22,500 nt of DNA from Mesostigma viride. Lineage: Eukaryota > Streptophyta > Mesostigmatophyceae > Mesostigmatales > Mesostigmataceae. The notes beneath the pieces were generated by a model. It saw nothing but the letters and a program-made list of their open reading frames with translations. It was not told the DNA's origin and searched no databases. Shown piece by piece: positions 1 to 8,400 of the stretch. Position numbers and translations under genes: made by a program. How positions within the stretch are numbered: position 1 is the first letter of the stretch; every line of letters begins with the position of its first letter. The stretch covers positions 3,611,353-3,633,852 of the forward strand of contig RPFO01000246.1 of the NCBI GenBank assembly GCA_009746045.1. The letters run 5' to 3'.

Positions 1-1100
1 CCAGGTGATGGCCAGCACACCTGGTGGCACATGCTGTCAATGGGAAGCTTTTACTCACCAGTTACGTGCTTGATGATGCCACAGCGACCAGCCAACTGCC
101 TCACACTCATGCAATATGTGTATGGGAAATGTATAACAAACATATATGGAGGTATTCAAACCCATACAGCCTCTAAAACTTATCACCATCACCCTGTGGC
201 AGGTCAACTGACTGAGGGAAGCATCTAAGAAGGGTGTTTTAGAAAGGGGCCAGGCCAGGGTCAAGAAAGAGCATGAATAATGCAAAAAGAATGTGCTACA
301 CAAGCTAGAACGTATATATAAACGTCAAAAATCGATAGGAAAACGATGCTTAAGCTTTACCAGGCATGGATGGCGTTACCTTGGCCCAGGCGGTGGCCGC
401 AAAATGGCGCATTTCGGCACACCAAAGTTGTGCAGCATGGTCGCTGGATTCGGCGATTTCTGGCCACCCTTGCACGTTTACGACTACTATGTATCATAAA
501 AAGTATAAAGAAACCGATATATCCTTTAAAATACGCCGGAAAGGTATTGCTGTCAACGTTTCTATCGTCCGGCCTGATCGCAGTTTTTTCCAGCAAGAAC
601 GCTGCCGACACCTATCAAAGGGCATTCCCGCGAACCAGAAATTGGCCTGTATGATCTTTAGGACGTATAAAATCAATATCCTAAGTTTGGTCAGAAAATT
701 CGAACGAAAACGTAAATGCCATGCGTGGGCGCAAGCCGCCATGGCCAGGTCGTCGTTTTCCGGAATGCACGTTGTACGTGAAAAAGTACCCTGACCCCTT
801 GTACTTTGACCGGCCAGAACACCTCTATAACTTTGTCAGAAGTATGCAAACCCATATACCATGCTTTAGAGTATTTTATAAACTTTCGATCTTCTCAGCT
901 AAACGTTTCCTAATTCTCAATAGTTTTCGCGGCATTTGGTCGCCCGAGAAGGGGCCGATGCATCGGCTGGAACTCGATTTTTGGCGGAAAATCGGCCGCA
1001 AGACCATTTAGGGGTTAATGTCCCTTTCGCCCAGGGACATAACCACATTGAGCTAACGTTTGGGCGACCCTCTGCGTCCCTTCTTCGCAAGAAGAAGGAC
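1..1100 (+). promoter_or_regulatory. 5' non-coding region of retroelement A with four TATA-like motifs
   Basis: No convincing gene is seen here. The open frames are short, have no recognisable motif and overlap one another on both strands. Four TATA-like motifs lie on the plus strand at 313-322 (TATATATAAA), 504-510 (TATAAAG), 666-672 (TATAAAA) and 877-882 (TATAAA). Three of them are followed within about 12 bases by CGAT. The last lies 219 bases before the ATG of ORF1 and is the most likely to serve element A. Bases 1-24 hold a small inverted repeat (CCAGGTG/CACCTGG). I looked for a long terminal repeat matching the region after 6888 and saw none. The 5' limit of element A is therefore unknown. 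Confidence 0.4.
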
Positions 1101-1799
1101 ATGGAGAGTATTAAACTCGCACGGGTGGTGCGAAAACCTGTGGAACCCATCGCCGGACAACCAATGTCCGACGATGAGGTATCCGACACTGCCAGTCTCC
1201 CCGATGGGGAGACTGAGATCAATCTTACCCCAGCGCTCCTGGCGGTCGAGCAGGCCGCGCTGGTGGCAAATGAAGAACGCCGAGCGCGGCAGCGGGACCG
1301 AGAGGTCCGCCGAGAGGCGGCTTTTCGGCTCGCCGCTAAGCGGCAAGAATATGAAGAGGAAGCCGCCCGTCGCCTGGCTACCCACCAGGCGATGGCGGAC
1401 GCGTACCGCGAGGCCACCCAGCGGTTACGTGACCTCTTAAAAAATGCTGACTATCCCATGGACTATGCGGACAGTCAAGACCTGGCCGAGCTTGCTCGGT
1501 CAGCACACTTTAAAACCATGTCCTCCATCACCCAAGCCAGGGTCACGGAGGCCATCTTGGCCAAACATGGGGTGGTAGCTGAAGAAGCCCCCCCGCTGGA
1601 AACCACCAGCAAGAAACCCTCTCCCCCCCAACCCCTGCAGTACAAGGAGGGACTGCTGGCCCTGGGTGCGAGGAAGGGCAAAGAGGCGGACTGTCCAGTC
1701 CGGCCTGCTATGATCATGGGAGACCACTCCCTGACATACCCGAGGATGAGGCTGCCTTTCAGGCAGCCCTCCGGGAGCATGAGGTACGCAAGGAGATGA
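1101..1799 (+). CDS. Retroelement A ORF1, charged coiled-coil protein (gag N-terminal part)
   Basis: This 232-residue frame starts at the first in-frame ATG (1101); the frame is open further upstream but only from a TTG at 936. Residues ~50-115 are very rich in Glu, Arg and Ala with heptad-like spacing, which predicts a long alpha-helical coiled coil. This would suit a gag-like multimerising role, although no gag family signature was recognised. The last ~20 residues look non-native. From about 1730 the alternative -1 frame, open from 1583, encodes a Glu/Ala/Arg helix that runs straight into ORF2. ORF1 and ORF2 are therefore probably one protein divided by a single-base frame change between 1583 and 1796. 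Two C7 runs (1588-1594 and 1623-1629) are candidate slip or error sites. The DNA is CpG-rich up to about 1430, unlike the pol region. Confidence 0.6.
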   Translation: MESIKLARVVRKPVEPIAGQPMSDDEVSDTASLPDGETEINLTPALLAVEQAALVANEERRARQRDREVRREAAFRLAAKRQEYEEEAARRLATHQAMADAYREATQRLRDLLKNADYPMDYADSQDLAELARSAHFKTMSSITQARVTEAILAKHGVVAEEAPPLETTSKKPSPPQPLQYKEGLLALGARKGKEADCPVRPAMIMGDHSLTYPRMRLPFRQPSGSMRYARR

Positions 1800-2260
1800 A
1801 GCGTCTCATGCGGGAGGAGGCCAGGAGGAGAGCAGAGGCAGACACCCCTGCCCGCCCCTCCACCGATGGGGCTGGACCCAGTGGGGTTACCCGGACACCC
1901 CCGGGCTCCCCCAGGGCCACCATGACCCCCCCTCCCCCTCCCCCACCACCCCAGGTTCGCCCTGTGGGTTGGGGCCCCCTCCCAAACCAGGGGGGGTGGC
2001 CAGGACCCCAGGAGGCCCTGGGGGGAGGTGCAGAGGTGCCACAGGCACCCAACAGGCCTGCTGAGGCCCCCCCAAGGAGCGGGGATGTCCTGGAACAGCT
2101 CGCCATTCTCCAGGCCCAGCTGGCCTCGTTGCAAGATCAGCAGTTAACAGCTAACCAGCTGCAAACTGTCGAGGGCCTGCGCGCCCTGATGTCGCGGTAT
2201 GAGCGGGGGACCATCAACCTGGACCCCACCCGCCTGCAACAAGCAACCGACGCTTCTTGA
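1796..2260 (+). CDS. Retroelement A ORF2, proline-rich and coiled-coil (gag middle part)
   Basis: This 154-residue frame is in the -1 frame relative to ORF1 and overlaps it by ATGA (1796-1799). Three parts are visible: a basic/acidic helix (residues 1-18), a Pro/Gly-rich linker with an eight-proline run near residues 45-52, and a Gln/Leu-rich helix (residues ~98-135) likely to form a coiled coil. The helix at its start extends upstream in the same frame past the ATG, so initiation at 1796 is doubtful; it is more likely the continuation of ORF1. It ends at TGA 2258-2260, overlapping the next frame by TTGA. The following polyprotein continues naturally from its C-terminus, so this is probably a second frame break inside gag. 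No slippery heptamer (X XXY YYZ) was seen at 2250-2260. Confidence 0.55.
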   Translation: MKRLMREEARRRAEADTPARPSTDGAGPSGVTRTPPGSPRATMTPPPPPPPPQVRPVGWGPLPNQGGWPGPQEALGGGAEVPQAPNRPAEAPPRSGDVLEQLAILQAQLASLQDQQLTANQLQTVEGLRALMSRYERGTINLDPTRLQQATDAS

Positions 2261-3018
2261 GGGCCAACCCCCCTCTCACAGGTGTGTTTAACCCTCATAA
2301 AAAGGAATCCAAAATCAATATTGCTGGCTTGCCTGAGGGTCACACTGTTGAACAAGCTAAGCAATTTGTTTTTGCTTTGGAGTATGGGATGGAAGGTCTT
2401 AACCTTAGACATCAGTTTAAGGCTCTCAGGGCCTCCTCCACATTCCATCAATCATCTCCTGCAATCAGAGCATTGATTCAAACCTATCAGGAACGTACCC
2501 TGACACCTGAAGCAGCCATTGAACAGTGGCCTACCTTTATCACTGATCTGAAACAGCTAGTGCTTACCAATAACCACATGGAAGCAGTAGAACGTTTCAA
2601 CTGGCTTGCTGCATATAAGGTGAACAAGAATAACCTCTCTGGGGATGCAAAAACATACAGGGTAATGATTGAGAAAGACCTTGAGCTTCTCAAGCTCCAA
2701 CCAAGGTATCTCATCCACACCTGGCTAACAAAAGCTAATTTGCAACCTTCTGTCCTGGCTACCCTGCTTACAGGCCTCAAGTCCCTCTGGGACAACTTCA
2801 GAGCTGCCATGCTCTATATCGAGGAGGCAGTGGACCCCCTGGGTACTGGCAACAACCAGGCCCAGGACCCCAAGGTCCAGGGTGTCCAAGGCCACAAACG
2901 CAAGGGGCAGGCCAGCCAGGGGGGGGCACCCAAGACCCACAAGTCCTCCCACCAAGGGGGCAGTGGCTCTCAGGGGCGTGGCAACACGTGGCACCGTGTG
3001 CCCCTGCATGGCAACCCC

Positions 3019-3049
<31 letters not shown>

Positions 3050-3143
3050 GGTCCCAGCAGGGCAACAATAACAACAGGTCCCAACAGGGCCAAAACAACA
3101 ACAACAACAGGTCCCAGCAGGGCCAGAACCGGTCCCAGCAGGG

Positions 3144-3174
<31 letters not shown>

Positions 3175-6100
3175 CAGCCTGGCAACCCTGGGGGGTCCAT
3201 AAGGTGCCTGAGGTGCTTCCAACGAGGGCACGCACGGCACAACTGCCCCAACAACGACTCCCTGGCCAACGGGGTGGATCTCTGCCCGGGCTGCTGGCAC
3301 GCACGTCATCCCCTGGGGCCTCCAGGCAGCCGTTGCAACAGGCCTCGCTACCCAAATCAATGTGAGTTCACTCACCTTATGTACTCTGAGGATGATGATC
3401 TCATTACCATTGGGGATGGCAACCAGGGCATAATTGATTTTGAGGCAGCAACCTTACTGTCCTCCCAACACCCTGTTCTGGAACCTTACATAAAAGCACT
3501 AACCCCTACTGTTGACAACTCCATAGATATCAAGGAGCTTGCTCATCAGCTGCACCTAGCCATGGGTCATGAAACAGTGGCTGAGGAACTGGCCAGACGG
3601 CTGGGGGGTAGTAGCATGGGAAAACAACTCAGGAATGCAGTAAAACTGGCTAGACAACACTGTCAAGAATGTCAGTTCAATAGCCCCAAACCTCAAAAAT
3701 GGCATACTGCAACTCCTTCCACCAATAGGGGCATGATAGTGGGGGATGTGATGCACATCAACAAAGATGTCCAACCCTACCTGATCCTAAAAGACTCATG
3801 GTCCAGGTTCACAGTAATGGAACCCCTACCTGGCATGTCTGCAGGGCAGCTACGTGTTGCACTCATGATTGCTTTACCCAGATTCTACCCAGTTGACAGA
3901 ATTTTGCTTGATCAACAATTTTCTTGTCTGACTGACCTGGAAGGGTGTGAAGCAATAGAGATTGCTGGGCTGGAAGATCATGAGGGTCAGGGGGTCATTG
4001 AAAGAACCATCAGATCTGTCAAAACCCTACTAGCCAAAAATCCTTCCAAGGATGCTACTTCAGGGGTCTATTGTGACAGGGCACTCTGGTGTCATGAAAT
4101 GTGCACAACCCTAAACATGAGACCTGTCTTGCATGCCACGTGGGGTGAAGTAATCCCAGCAGGCCTGCAGGCAGGTGTATATCCCCCAGAGGTGATAGCA
4201 CTGTACAACACTGCACGTGCACAAACCTCAGCAAAACTGGCAGAAAAAGATAAAACCCATTCCAGGCCAGTATTCCAAAAAGGTGATCAAGTTCTCTATT
4301 ACAAGGAAAACAGCTTTGGTAAGGTTGGAACTTGGCTAGGTCCAGTTACCATCCGTGGATTTACCAAAAACAGCAAGACCGTGGAGGTCAAGCACAATAT
4401 CAATGGGAAGCGTCACAGGGTGAGCTGTCATAGAATTAAGAAGTATTATTCTCCCATGGCAGACGTGCCTGGGGAAGAGTCTTTAAGCATGGACTCACTA
4501 CTTCTATCTGGCAACTCCAGCATGCCCAGCAGTAGCTCTGAGCCACCAATTACTGCTGTTGACAGCACCACAGCACCCTCTGTGAACCCTTCCACCCTCA
4601 GTGAAGCCAGGCCCACTTCACAACCTGGGGATTGCTTAACCAGGCACGAGGTAGCTGGGTTGGAAGCATTAGCTCAGCCCCAAGGCACCAAATTGTCTGC
4701 CAACCCTCCCGCTCTGAGGTCAAGATTGGCAGTCGCCTTGCAAGCATTACACAGGTCACATAAGCAACAAGCTGCTGTGGCCGCAGGGTTGGCAAAAGTC
4801 TCAGCTGTGTGCACTAGTCAGGACCCCTGGACCCTGGCAATAGACACTCAGGCACAGGTCAGTGTGATCAGTGCACAAGCCATCCCTGGTCTTGAGATTG
4901 CACCTTCATTTTGGGCACGGGTGCAGGATTTCTCAGGCCAAAGCTCACTGGATGTAGTGGGACAAGTGATGCTCCCTATACTTGGTATTCAGACACCCTT
5001 CCAGGTGGTGGAGGGGTACTCTGGTAACACCTTGTTGGGGGAACCTTTTGTATCCTATCCTGGGGTGCTTATCTCAGCTAATGAGCTCAGTGTCACAGGG
5101 GTGGGTGCAGTTCCTCTGGACCACTTTAAAATCCCTCTCTCCAGTATTGTCCCTGGTATGGATGCTGTCATCAAGGCAGTCAACACTCAGTATGCACCAG
5201 GGGAGATCCCTGATCTGGACAAGTTAGTGCACAGCCAGTTCCTCCATCCCTCAGCCTTTGGGCTGGGTAAGTGGGACATAGCCATGCACTCACCCCACCA
5301 AATCTCCCACGTCATACAAGAATGCAAAACACAAAAAGGGTTTACCAAGTGGCTGATGGCCATTGTCCACCAAGCCAGGCAGGAATGGGTCCTGCCCAAC
5401 CCCAAAAACCCTCAATACAAACCGCCTGTCACCCCTTCATGGGACGTGCCAGAGGGAGCCAAAAAGCTCAGATTAAAATTTGTTCTCAAACAAAAACCAC
5501 AAAAAGTGGGCTCCCCAATCTTCCATGCCAGACCATGTGTCACAGAATTAAAGGGGACCTCCACACTGCCAAAAGGGGAAACATACACACCTGGGCTGCA
5601 ACAAACCTCACTCAGGATCATGCTCTCCCTCTTCCTCCACAACCTCAATGCAGGCCAAGACTATGTCTGCAAAGCCACTGATATTAAAAGGGCCTTCCTC
5701 AGGGGGGACCCAGAAAAGGCTGAATCTGTGTGGAAAGGGAAGGTGTACGTGGTAGACACCCCAGCTGTGTGGAAACCTTATATTGATGAGCCCCACCTTA
5801 TCATCAACATTGGGGTGGAAGGGCTTGTCAGTGCCCCAAAAATTTTCAGAGACTCAGCAGAGGAAGTATTCAAAAAGCTCAAGGCCACGTATGATGACCT
5901 GGACCCATGCTTTTTTGTTGTACCCACCCCCTCTGGACTGCTGTTCTTTGTGTGGCATGGAGATGACCAACTCATTTGTGGGCCTAGAGCTGAGGTGGAA
6001 ACCTTTATTCAGCAGGTCCAGGAATCATATGAGATTGGCAAACAGGTGGAATTGAGCACAACCCCCATCCAGTTCTGTGGCATCATGTTGCAGCTGCATA

Positions 6101-6888
6101 GGCAGCCAGATCAGTGGGTCTGCTCTCTCTCCCCTCCTGCAGAATATATCCAAGATTGTCTAGATCTGCTGCAGGACAACTACCTCCCCTTACATATGTG
6201 TGCCACTGTTCAGGGCAAACTGGGGTGGTGGTCAGCCATCTGTGGGGCTCCCTTAGCTGTCATCAGCAGGGTCACCCATGATGTTCTAGTCAAGATCAAA
6301 TGCAGTCACATCAGGAAGTTGGTCAATGACTGTCCCCCCCTCATCCTCCATGGCCTGAATCTGATGGAAGACATCCACATCCAATGTGTCATGGACAGCT
6401 CCATGGAGAGCAGAACAATCAATCAAATGGGGGCACGGGAATCAGGGCTGTTTTTTCTCACCAACAGGTCAGATTACATGTCCCTCACTTCCTGGTACAG
6501 CAGGCTACACCGCAGAAAACCTGGCAGCAGCAACTCAGCTGAATGTCGTGCTGTGGTGTCTGCTGCATTGCATGCTCGTTCCCTGCAGCACATGCTCACC
6601 TGGCTCCAAACCCAGGCAGGCAGCACATGCAATGTTATCTCACATCTCTACACTGACAGCTTTTCTGTGATCAGTTTTCTAACCAAGAAATCTGTTTCTG
6701 CTGCTGTCCACACTGACCTGGATTGGGTGATCCTCAAACAGGAGGCAACCTACTTTTCCAGCTGGACTCATGTGGATGATGAGGACAACCCAGCAGACGC
6801 TCTAACGAAGCTGCGGGATGCTGCTGGCCAACAGTACCAGCTCCTCTTTCAGAACATGAACCCCTATGATATCAGAGTCAGTGTTTGA
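2257..6888 (+). CDS. Retroelement A gag/pol polyprotein (capsid-like, CCHC, INT, PR, RT, RNase H)
   Basis: This 1543-residue frame encodes most of the retroelement machinery. The numbered start is a TTG; the frame is open from 2203 and is probably reached from ORF2 by a frame change. Domains in order are: a helical gag-like region (residues 1-200); a Gly/Asn-rich linker with Asn runs; a CCHC knuckle, C317-C320-H325-C330; an integrase finger, H433-H438 and C469-C472; an integrase core, D497, D552 and E582 in VIER; a basic integrase C-terminal domain (~680-730); a retropepsin-like protease with D863-T-Q-A and LLGEPF at 926-931; reverse transcriptase with D1142 (DIKRAFL) and H-G-D1236-D1237; and RNase H with D1380, E1429, D1467 and D1514. 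Protease after integrase is unusual for copia or gypsy elements. All catalytic acidic residues are present, so activity is plausible, but the DTQA and HGDD motifs are non-standard. Confidence 0.88.
3016..3180 (+). repeat. (AAC)n tracts encoding polyasparagine in retroelement A
   Basis: Runs of AAC at about 3016-3048 and 3144-3175, with shorter ones between, encode asparagine tracts broken by repeated Arg-Ser-Gln-Gln-Gly segments just before the zinc knuckle. The interspersed RSQQG units suggest an internal duplication of about 21-45 bp as well as triplet slippage. The motif is the complement of the GTT microsatellite at 14988-15634. Confidence 0.85.
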
Positions 6889-7050
6889 ATAAATGACTGG
6901 CCATAGCACAGTACACAACCACCACACCCCCTTACCACAGCGATAGCTGCTGGGCGCCATAAAATTCAACACATTCGTTGTGGGGTGTGAGTGCTGGCTA
7001 GGTCAGATTTGTATCCATTTGCAGCTTGAGGACACCAGCTTTGTATCCAT

Positions 7051-7170
7051 TTACTTAATGTGTGCTTCAGTACCTGGCCAAACCAGCCAGCTGTGTACAC
7101 CTTATTTAATGTGCAATATAACACCTGGCCAGAACAGCCAGCTGTAACCAACCTGGCTCAACCAGCCATG
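7051..7170 (+). repeat. ~50 bp imperfect tandem repeat, about 2.4 copies
   Basis: Unit one (about 7051-7101) and unit two (about 7102-7150) each run from TTAnTTAATGTG to CCAGCCAGCTGT. A partial third copy covers 7151-7170. Each unit contains CTGGCC followed by CCAG, so single-stranded copies could form short hairpins. Function is unknown; the position after pol resembles a 3' untranslated repeat. Confidence 0.7.
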
Positions 7171-7233
7171 TCTCTTTTGTACCCCTAATCAACTTAAAAA
7201 CAATAACAATAATGTTGGGGGTGCAGACCCAGA

Positions 7234-7246
7234 AATAAATAATAAA
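7234..7246 (+). terminator. Paired AATAAA polyadenylation signals of retroelement A
   Basis: Two exact AATAAA hexamers (7234-7239 and 7241-7246) lie about 350 bases after the pol stop on the same strand. This fits the 3' end of the element A transcript. Whether this host uses AATAAA is assumed, not shown. Confidence 0.4.
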
Positions 7247-7330
7247 ACAATACTGGAGTTAGTCTCCATGCTTTGCTGTAGACTAAGTCTCAAAGGCATT
7301 GTGAATACAACGTATGAATAAGCCTTGTAA

Positions 7331-7640
7331 ACCCACGTTGGTATGTGAATATAAATACCACGTGGGCTATGCAGATAGGGATGCTAGTCGAGTCGCATAC
7401 GTTTCCCTAGATAGGTACTTTGGGTACTGAGGTACGTGACAGATGTCAGTACCCAGTATACGTAGTGTCCTGTCATTAGACGGTACTAGAGTATCCTAGA
7501 TAGGGACCGTACTGCAGCGTGCATTGATTTGTGATCGCACGATGCAGTGACTAGGCAGCTACCTGTCATCGTGCGGCCTCGGGCCAACGGTCTGCACCCA
7601 ACGGTCACTCAGTGGCGGCGCAGCCGGTGAGAGGAACGTT
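7331..7640. other. Non-coding segment dense in inverted repeats
   Basis: Four inverted repeats are visible. 7332-7344/7355-7366 is CCCACGTTGGTAT with a one-base bulge. 7421-7430/7446-7455 is a perfect 10 bp stem (TGGGTACTGA). 7512-7522/7537-7547 is an 11 bp stem with one mismatch. 7536-7544/7567-7575 is a perfect 9 bp stem (CGCACGATG) that overlaps the previous one and would compete with it. TAGATAGG occurs at about 7409 and 7498. A TATAAATA lies at 7350-7357. No coding frame was found. It could be a control region of element A, of element B or of a third unit. Confidence 0.5.
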
Positions 7641-8115
7641 GATAAAGGGTAAACCTATTTTCTAATGAACCAAGCAATTCATTGCTCACAGCTTTCAGTG
7701 TTCTCAAGCAATATATCCCACCGCATTCTAACTCAGACTACAAGTCACAACCCGCTGGGCATGACAGTCAGCTTGGATTCCTTATTATATGTACATAGCA
7801 CCCATACTGGCTCAGGAGCACAAACAAATTACAATGAGTCCCTATCCCTTCACGGGAAGCTCGTTGTGTTACCCATGTACAAGAGGTTGGCCAACTGTGG
7901 CAGCCCATAGGTGTTCAGCTAAGAACTTGAGAAGTATGTACAACCTTCAGGACCTTAGGCGAAACCCCACAGATCACCCACAACAGCTCATCAGAAAACA
8001 TTGCTGACCCCCAGACGGGAGTCGGCGCCGGTCTGCTGCCCCTTATCGAACCAGACACAACATCTACGCGAAGCACATGCAAAACACAAGCTCCCATACT
8101 CGTTCCAACCGTGGA
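7641..8115 (-). other. Possible distal 3' trailer of element B left copy; no gene seen
   Basis: No convincing gene is present on either strand. The stretch continues the left copy beyond the point where the right copy leaves the window, so it may be the rest of the B trailer or unrelated flanking DNA. No copy of the B 5' region was found here, which argues against a simple 3' long terminal repeat inside the window. Confidence 0.3.
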
Positions 8116-8400
8116 AAATCAGGGGACCTGTCGCCACCTCACCAGCATGGTGGATGGGTCAGCCAGTCCGTGAAACTCCGCCTTAAGACGGCACCAGGGA
8201 ATCGAACCCCGCCCACAAACCACAGATCTGGGGAAACCTCAGACTGAGATGAAAACCCCAGATAGACATCTCTCCATCAGAGACAATGTCAGACATTCCC
8301 ACACCAGAGACATGTCTCACCCCTCAAGGTGTGCTCAGGATTATGTACAATCAAGCTCCCAGCCTGATATCCAGAGACTTAAGCACCCAGCTCTCAGCTT
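8116..8400 (-). other. 3' trailer of element B, left copy
   Basis: This is the mirror of 22216-22500. No gene is seen. It holds an 11-base match to the pol III B-box consensus (8198-8208 on the minus strand) and several short palindromes described under the right copy. Confidence 0.5.

Larger units (their letters stand above)
313..7246 (+). mobile_element. Retroelement A, copia-related with gag-INT-PR-RT-RNaseH order
   Basis: The element is defined by three consecutive plus-strand reading frames: ORF1, ORF2 and a gag/pol polyprotein. Upstream TATA motifs and downstream AATAAA signals bracket them. The limits given are the first TATA motif and the last poly(A) signal, not proven termini. No long terminal repeats, target-site duplication or tRNA primer-binding site (TGG followed by a tRNA 3' complement) could be recognised. 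Integrase precedes reverse transcriptase as in Ty1/copia elements, but the protease lies between them. The pol frame is intact over 1543 codons, so decay looks limited. The N-terminal coding part is split into three frames. Confidence 0.75.
6889..7330 (+). other. 3' trailer of retroelement A
   Basis: No reading frame of note is found here. The trailer holds a ~50 bp imperfect tandem repeat, two copies of TTTGTATCCATTT (7008-7020 and about 7040-7052), and AATAAA-type poly(A) signals. It is AT-richer than the flanking coding sequence. The stop codon of pol overlaps an AATAAA at 6888-6893. Confidence 0.45.

Noticed and set aside
366-794. 142-codon frame upstream of element A
   Set aside because: No motif, no ATG context support, and overlapping frames of similar length on both strands; it also spans two TATA-like motifs.
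936-1100. N-terminal extension of ORF1 from a TTG
   Set aside because: A TTG start is unlikely in a eukaryote and an ATG follows at 1101 where the coiled-coil protein begins.
2197-2281. Possible spliceosomal intron (GTATGAG to CTCTCACAG) that could explain the frame change in A
   Set aside because: Joining at these sites leads to an in-frame TAA three codons after the junction, so it does not restore the polyprotein frame.
2725-3375. Antisense frames over the Asn-rich region of A (Val-, Cys- or Leu-rich)
   Set aside because: They are shadows of the AAC repeat and the long sense frame.
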